A stretch of 48,726 bases of DNA from a virus. The notes under the pieces were generated by a model. It made no database searches. It was not told the DNA's origin and worked only from the letters and a program-made list of their open reading frames with translations. Position numbers and translations under genes: made by a program. Of this stretch, positions 43,651-48,726 are shown in pieces. The stretch's first letter is position 1. Every line of letters begins with the position of its first letter. The stretch covers positions 1 through 48,726 of IMG/VR virus record IMGVR_UViG_3300009155_000084; one strand, given 5' to 3'.

Positions 43651-44034
43651 TTATACCGTTAGTACAAGTGTTTGGGTTAGGAAGTTTTGTTGACCATTAT
43701 TTAACTTATACTTTATATTTATTTTGGCATCAGCCGCGCTTGTATCTTCAAGGGGATACAAGACTTCTACAGAATCTACTATTATTCTTGGTTCTATTTC
43801 TTCTAGGATCGTTTTTATGTCTTTTTGTAAAAACGCTATATCAACCGGAGATGGATTATCAAATAACAAATCAACGGTTCCTGTTCCAAAATAATTGTTG
43901 AAAGGACGCTCACCCTTTCGAGTCAGGACAATATTCTTTATCGACTGAATAATCGAAGAATTGTTGGATACAAATGATATGTCTCCGGTGTCTGCATTCT
44001 TTTTAAAGAAGATGTCTAAGTCCCTGTATTTCAT
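43651..44034 (-). CDS. 25: Baseplate wedge protein gp25
   Basis: A 127-residue protein of the gp25/lysozyme-like wedge family (T4: 132). Clear features: SIIQSIKNIVLTRKGERPFN (27-46), followed by NYFGTGT, the family signature, and then ILEEIEPRIIVDSVEVLYP. gp25 starts sheath polymerisation on the baseplate and sits on gp6. An AATAAGG site precedes the ATG at 44034. Confidence 0.97.
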   Translation of the reverse strand: MKYRDLDIFFKKNADTGDISFVSNNSSIIQSIKNIVLTRKGERPFNNYFGTGTVDLLFDNPSPVDIAFLQKDIKTILEEIEPRIIVDSVEVLYPLEDTSAADAKINIKYKLNNGQQNFLTQTLVLTV

Positions 44035-44041
44035 TGATGCC

Positions 44042-47000
44042 TTATTGAGTATTTAGTTTCAATTTAGTGGCTCTGTTATCATGATTTGTGGATTCTGTGT
44101 CTCTCATCAACAAGACATCCATAAGATGCTTTGTTCTCGCAATATCATGGTTAATAGCAGATACCAGCCAAATTCCACCATATCTTTTATTACCCATATT
44201 AAGTTTGACTTTCATTCCGGGTCTTAAGGTGAAGTCGCCGTTCAGTTTAATTGCAATCTTATTTGTGTTGATCTGCATCATTTGTGCATTTCTATACAAT
44301 GGACGCTCCGGTGGAGTGTTCCAGAATGTGCAATATGTCTGGGAATACTTAAGATAATCTAAGAAATACTTACCAATACACGGACAATTGCAGTTTAATG
44401 GATTCTTGGTATCTCCCCACACACAACCCAACCAATCCTCACCAAGTACATCTTCTATGAGAGTACATTCCTTTATTTCCTCTTCAAGATCTTTGAGTTC
44501 TTTGAATGTTGGTTCAGGACCAGTTATTCCCATAGACAATCTGTCTGGACGCAATTCCTGACATGGGCAATTGCAAAGTGGATTGTCATCTGGACATGGT
44601 GTGTTATCTACTGGATTTGGATTTGAGCAGTTATAACCAGCACAAAGTGTATCAAGTTGAATGCTTTCTCTGGACATTACCACAAACTGAGCAGCAAAGT
44701 TTCTGTCAAATGTAGAATCATCCTCTTCTAGTTCTGGACCAACGATTCCATATTCGGTTTCACCAGATATATCGTTCTTCCAAACAGAAGCAGTCAATCC
44801 AGCCAATTGTGGATGTTGCCATATAGCAGAACCGTAATAATAACCATAGAATGCCGTTTCTTCTTCTGGTTCTACTCTGTCGTTTCTATTTCTTAAATCC
44901 AGTTCAAAGAAAGAAATCCAAGGTTCGTTTTCATATATTTCTCCGGGATAATATGAGGCGTTTGATTTAAAATAATCTTTAGACACTGGTAATGTATTAT
45001 CACCATAACTACTAACATATATAACCGTATTTCCCGGATATAACATAACCGAATTATACTTAAATGAGGTTGGAACATCACTACCATCATAGTACCAATT
45101 TGAGAAGAAACCACTGTTGGGATTATCACCATAATCAATTTCAATAAAGTTAGTTATCCACGACAAACAATAGTACAACGGGGTCAAATATGCGGTATTA
45201 ACTCCTTGGGGCCTTATATTATTAATTTCAAAATATGATGTTGGTAATGATAATGGATTTGTTCGTGTAACCGATTTTACTAAATCATAATAAAATGCCT
45301 CAGTTGATATAGTAAAAGACGAATAACGATTGCTTGCTAAATTTGGAGAATATAAAACAGCATTTCTAAACGAATCAAACCTTACTGAATTATTATCATT
45401 TGTTGTGTAAAAATTGTTACCACGGAATGGAGATAAATAGGTTACTATGTTAGCTTCATTATAATAAAGACTCTTTTTATACCAAGATGGCATTAAACCA
45501 TATGATGTAGCGTAAGATCCGGCATAAGTATAATACTGATTTGAATAGGAATCAATCGAATATATTGGATTCGTGTATCCCTTTTCCATAACATGGAAGT
45601 CTTTATTATTGACTAATGCTTTATTTTCTGGTTTTAATTTTTGTTTTTTCTTCCGTATTCGTTTAACAGCAACATCAAATCCATATGGATCTTGTCCTAA
45701 GACAGATATATTGTAATCAACAGATTTTGTTCCGAATGGACCAGCAGTTAGAAGAACATGATATGGTAAATAATATTCTGAGCCTGGAGTATCATAAAAA
45801 CCTTTAGGAAAATCATATAGAGTATTTGTACCAATTGGTTTTTGAAATTCTACTCGCACAAAACTTTCAATTTCTTCTAAAACAGTTTCAATTGGCCGTT
45901 TTGGTTCTTCATCATCTGCTGGTGGCTGAATATCTGTAAAATTTCTAGAATTTAAATATTCTATTGGATTAAAATCTTCTATTCGCTCCATACCAAATGG
46001 TTCTAGAACACACACACCGGGATCATATTGTGACAAAAATGCATTACCTTTATTGTCCGAGTGTACAAAATCAATCTCAAATTTAATATTTTTTACTAGT
46101 TTTCGAGTACCACATTTAACTTCGCTTTCTTGTGTTGAAGTAAAAGAATTAGAAGTAACATTACTAGTATTACCATATTGAGTTCCATCCCAATTTGTTA
46201 CTAATTTATTTACTATTGTAGAAATAATATTACTTTTTGTTAAATTACTTGGATCATGATCCGTAATTACTTTATCATAAATACCATAACTTGTGCCGGT
46301 TTCAGTCTTGATTTCTACACCATCACATTCGCCTGGTGGTGGTTCATCGCAACATGGACACCTTTCACCGCCGCCGCCACCGCCGCCGCCGCCGAAGCCG
46401 CCGCCGGGATTGCCGGTGCTGCAATCACAACCCGGGCACCACGGATCGCGCGGCGGAATTACCGGACCAGTGCTTTCCCATTGCGTGGTATTTTTAACTC
46501 TTACTGTAATAAAATATAGAAATTGCTTAATTGGATCAGGATCAATAGCAGAACCAGAATCTGGACCACCCGCTGGATCAAACAACGAAAATGCAGGATT
46601 TACTTGATATCCAACATCAAAATCATAACCAGAGTCATAATGTGGATGTTTTATCTTTGGATCAATTGTATTATCATTATCATAGAAAATTTCATAAGGA
46701 TAATATGAAGTTGCTCCAGATGGAAATCCTTTAAAGTCCGCAGTGACTCCATCACCAAGAGAAGAAATTAATTGAGATACAACAGACTTTTGTGCTAATT
46801 TTTCATATTTACTACCACGAATTGGTACTCTCTTTATTGATTTAATATTAAACAAATTCTTCTGTGAATTGTCAGCAGTAAAACCAATTTGATTGGAGAT
46901 AAAGAATGCTTTTCTATTTTTATATTCTTCGTATACTTTTGTGAAGTTTTCTTTTTCACTAATAATTATATCTGCCATAGAATCAAAATAAGGAGAAGCA

Positions 47001-48726
47001 AGTAATTCTTGTCTATTTCTGATTGGATTGCTAAAATAATCTTTTATGTACTTTGATTTTATTTCTTCTGAGCAAAAACAGTCTCTCCCTACACTCAGGC
47101 GATTCTCCTGGCACTCTTGTATAGCCACTGGATCACTGCATATAGGAAGATCCTCATACTTTGGTTTTACGTCTTGAAGTCTAGTAATTGCATTTTGTAT
47201 TGTTTCTTTTGCAATATCAATTCTCTTCAGTTCTAGATCATAAAGATATTTGGTTTGCAGATCTGGTGTTTCGCGTAAATACATCAAATCACCAATTGTT
47301 GTATTAAAAGGCTCAGACTCAAAGTCATAACTCAAAGACAAACCAGCAGGGAACATAGCAGGTAAAGTAGAACCAGTTGCTCCCATATAGTTAACCATAT
47401 CACTAAATGCACCAGCAGCCACAACTCCATATTCTGGAGTAAATACAACATCTTCTAATGCAGTGATGTCTTGATAACGAGTATCACAGCAAATACTACA
47501 ACGATATACTTTCCACTTTTCTTTTAGATTTTTCTTGTTTGCATATTCTATTCTTTTATCTTTGATCTTTTGCTTGATATCTTTTTGAATCTTCTTGCAG
47601 ATTTCTCCATCGAGATCAACTTGATCAAACATTGGTTGCCATGATACCATTCCATCTCGGTTAGATAGAGTATAGCCATGATGTTCCCACTCTACAGTCT
47701 TATCTCTGTTACTATAACTCGGAGAGAAATAACCAGATACATTATCATTTATGATATTGGCAACTGTTGGCTTGGTGTCAACGCTTGTATCAAATAAAGG
47801 ATGGTTTTCTACTTTTAACCATTTATTGTAATCTTTGAAATAATCATAACTTACTTCTTTGAACGAATGTGATTCATTATAATCAAGATATTCTCTATAT
47901 GGTTGATCCCATTTAGGTTCAATTAAATAATATTTGGATGCTATAGCATTTGATTCAAATAGTCTTAAGAAATTGGCTTCTTGTACTGTCTCCAATGTGT
48001 AAATGTTTTTATTCTGAGTTGGAATATTAGTTACTTCATATTCTCTGACTACAGATTCCTTCAGCAAAGATTCAATACTTCTAAAGTTCCATCTGTCAAG
48101 ATCTTGCCAAAATAAGAAATTACATGCATATTGGTTTTCCTCACCAACTGCATATTCTGCCAAAAACTGCATTAATTGTGCTGCTTTAATTGGTCTTGTT
48201 AATTTGCCCCAAGGATATAAAGACTGATTCTGTTTGTACCAGATCCAGTTTCCAGTTGGTTCAATAAACATTTCTTTTTGTGTCGTATCAGTATTAGTTT
48301 TTCCGGTTTTGAAAAACTGATTATTGATCATATTAACAAGACCAACTGGAGTATCCTGATTGGCATTTTCTTTAGATGATGCAATTTTTGTAATAATATC
48401 TGCGCCGGTTAATCCAGCCAGTTCTGTAAATTCTCTATAAGTAAGCAAATAATGTTCATATGAGCAGAATTGAATTTCTAATTTTACATTAGTTACATTT
48501 ACATCTTCTTTAACCTTATTGTTTGCAATCTGATCATCTGATGCTTTTACATTGTAAATCTTAAAACGCAAAGACTTATATGAATTGGGAACCTGTGGAT
48601 TTTCCATCTTAACAACTAAATCTTCAAATCCAGTGAAATTCACTTGTTCCATAGTTGAATTTAAATCACGAATAGTCAATTTACCAACAACAGATGCTTC
48701 AAACATTCCTTCAACCATTTCCATTG
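44042..48726 (-). CDS. Very large baseplate hub-like protein with Cys/Gly-rich inserts, 5' end cut by window edge
   Basis: At least 1560 residues; the frame is still open at the right edge, and homologous hub domains normally have 20-40 residues before this point, so the start is probably outside. The N-terminal part (FEASVVGKLTIRDLNSTMEQ, then SLRFKIYNVKAS and EIQFCSYEHYLLTYREFTEL) resembles the gp27-type hub barrel of T4-like phages. The last ~90 residues (LRPGMKVKLNMGNKRYGGIW, then LVSAINHDI) look like the second hub barrel of gp27/late-control-D proteins. Between them lies about 1400 residues with Cys clusters (CSICC near 410, CDCS and CPCCDEPPPGEC near 760-800, CNCPCQ and CNCPCIG near 1380-1450) and a polyglycine hinge. 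T4 gp27 has only 391 residues. Assignment to the hub is moderate. Confidence 0.75.
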   Translation of the reverse strand, partial: MEMVEGMFEASVVGKLTIRDLNSTMEQVNFTGFEDLVVKMENPQVPNSYKSLRFKIYNVKASDDQIANNKVKEDVNVTNVKLEIQFCSYEHYLLTYREFTELAGLTGADIITKIASSKENANQDTPVGLVNMINNQFFKTGKTNTDTTQKEMFIEPTGNWIWYKQNQSLYPWGKLTRPIKAAQLMQFLAEYAVGEENQYACNFLFWQDLDRWNFRSIESLLKESVVREYEVTNIPTQNKNIYTLETVQEANFLRLFESNAIASKYYLIEPKWDQPYREYLDYNESHSFKEVSYDYFKDYNKWLKVENHPLFDTSVDTKPTVANIINDNVSGYFSPSYSNRDKTVEWEHHGYTLSNRDGMVSWQPMFDQVDLDGEICKKIQKDIKQKIKDKRIEYANKKNLKEKWKVYRCSICCDTRYQDITALEDVVFTPEYGVVAAGAFSDMVNYMGATGSTLPAMFPAGLSLSYDFESEPFNTTIGDLMYLRETPDLQTKYLYDLELKRIDIAKETIQNAITRLQDVKPKYEDLPICSDPVAIQECQENRLSVGRDCFCSEEIKSKYIKDYFSNPIRNRQELLASPYFDSMADIIISEKENFTKVYEEYKNRKAFFISNQIGFTADNSQKNLFNIKSIKRVPIRGSKYEKLAQKSVVSQLISSLGDGVTADFKGFPSGATSYYPYEIFYDNDNTIDPKIKHPHYDSGYDFDVGYQVNPAFSLFDPAGGPDSGSAIDPDPIKQFLYFITVRVKNTTQWESTGPVIPPRDPWCPGCDCSTGNPGGGFGGGGGGGGGERCPCCDEPPPGECDGVEIKTETGTSYGIYDKVITDHDPSNLTKSNIISTIVNKLVTNWDGTQYGNTSNVTSNSFTSTQESEVKCGTRKLVKNIKFEIDFVHSDNKGNAFLSQYDPGVCVLEPFGMERIEDFNPIEYLNSRNFTDIQPPADDEEPKRPIETVLEEIESFVRVEFQKPIGTNTLYDFPKGFYDTPGSEYYLPYHVLLTAGPFGTKSVDYNISVLGQDPYGFDVAVKRIRKKKQKLKPENKALVNNKDFHVMEKGYTNPIYSIDSYSNQYYTYAGSYATSYGLMPSWYKKSLYYNEANIVTYLSPFRGNNFYTTNDNNSVRFDSFRNAVLYSPNLASNRYSSFTISTEAFYYDLVKSVTRTNPLSLPTSYFEINNIRPQGVNTAYLTPLYYCLSWITNFIEIDYGDNPNSGFFSNWYYDGSDVPTSFKYNSVMLYPGNTVIYVSSYGDNTLPVSKDYFKSNASYYPGEIYENEPWISFFELDLRNRNDRVEPEEETAFYGYYYGSAIWQHPQLAGLTASVWKNDISGETEYGIVGPELEEDDSTFDRNFAAQFVVMSRESIQLDTLCAGYNCSNPNPVDNTPCPDDNPLCNCPCQELRPDRLSMGITGPEPTFKELKDLEEEIKECTLIEDVLGEDWLGCVWGDTKNPLNCNCPCIGKYFLDYLKYSQTYCTFWNTPPERPLYRNAQMMQINTNKIAIKLNGDFTLRPGMKVKLNMGNKRYGGIWLVSAINHDIARTKHLMDVLLMRDTESTNHDNRATKLKLNTQ
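46368..46407 (-). repeat. GGC/GGN trinucleotide tract encoding a polyglycine hinge
   Basis: The plus strand shows CCGCCGCCGCC units interrupted by CAC and GAAG. The minus strand encodes a GGGFGGGGGGGGGE segment, near residues 772-786 of the hub-like protein, flanked by Cys clusters. It is a local GC-rich island in AT-rich DNA. Confidence 0.9.

Noticed and set aside
44050-44057. ACTAAATA as a late promoter for gp25
   Set aside because: One mismatch to NATAAATA and it lies inside the last codons of the hub-like gene; gp25 has its own ribosome site and can be read from the upstream transcript.
1-48726. tRNA genes, integrase, insertion sequences or lysogeny genes
   Set aside because: None recognised; all spaces between genes are under 150 nt and the content is that of a lytic T4-like core.

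Overview
The window is a 48.7 kb stretch of a tailed-phage genome of the T4-like myovirus type. Its core genes follow the order typical of marine and cyanophage T4-like viruses rather than that of T4 itself. All genes I can support lie on the minus strand, so transcription runs from high to low coordinates. The DNA is AT-rich, genes are packed end to end (many ATGA or TAATG stop/start overlaps), and ribosome sites of the AAGGAG/AGGA type are common. I see no tRNA, CRISPR array, insertion sequence, integrase or reverse transcriptase. The host cannot be named from the sequence; the Shine-Dalgarno sites and a sigma-70-like promoter fit a host with ordinary bacterial initiation.

In transcription order, the right end (48726 to 38081) encodes the baseplate: a very large hub-like protein cut by the window edge, gp25, gp6, a gp7-like protein, a gp8-like protein and a small structural protein. 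Next (38079 to 21281) comes an accessory block of fibre and adhesin genes: two fibre proteins sharing an N-terminal-type module, a carbohydrate-binding-like protein, four large paralogous cysteine-rich adhesins (three with collagen-like N termini, three with a C-terminal DUF1566/Lcl-type fold) and a small zinc-ribbon-like protein. Then (21244 to 8232) comes the neck, packaging, tail and head block: gp13, gp14, gp15, gp16, gp17, gp18, gp19, gp20, two prohead-core candidates, gp21 protease, a probable protease-processed internal head protein, gp22 scaffold and gp23 major capsid protein, closed by a strong hairpin terminator. The left end (8156 to 1) holds a tube-fold tail completion protein, recombination genes uvsY and uvsW, an Sm-like protein, a small unknown protein, the late sigma factor gp55, gp47/gp46 nuclease, and then a PLP-dependent enzyme and an unknown protein, the last five linked by ATGA overlaps.

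Together the genes cover head assembly and maturation, DNA packaging, neck, sheath, tube and baseplate assembly, host recognition, recombination-dependent replication and the late transcription switch. Sites resembling T4-like late promoters (NATAAATA) precede gp13, gp18, the tail completion gene and uvsW. In the last two the octamer ends exactly 5 nt before the ATG and no ribosome site is visible, which suggests leaderless late mRNAs.

The less ordinary parts are the cysteine-rich adhesin cassette, the large cysteine/glycine-rich hub protein, the internal head protein with a gp21-cleavable leader, the PLP-enzyme gene pair coupled to gp46/gp47, and the leaderless late-promoter arrangement. All family assignments come from reading motifs by eye and from gene order; no database search was run.
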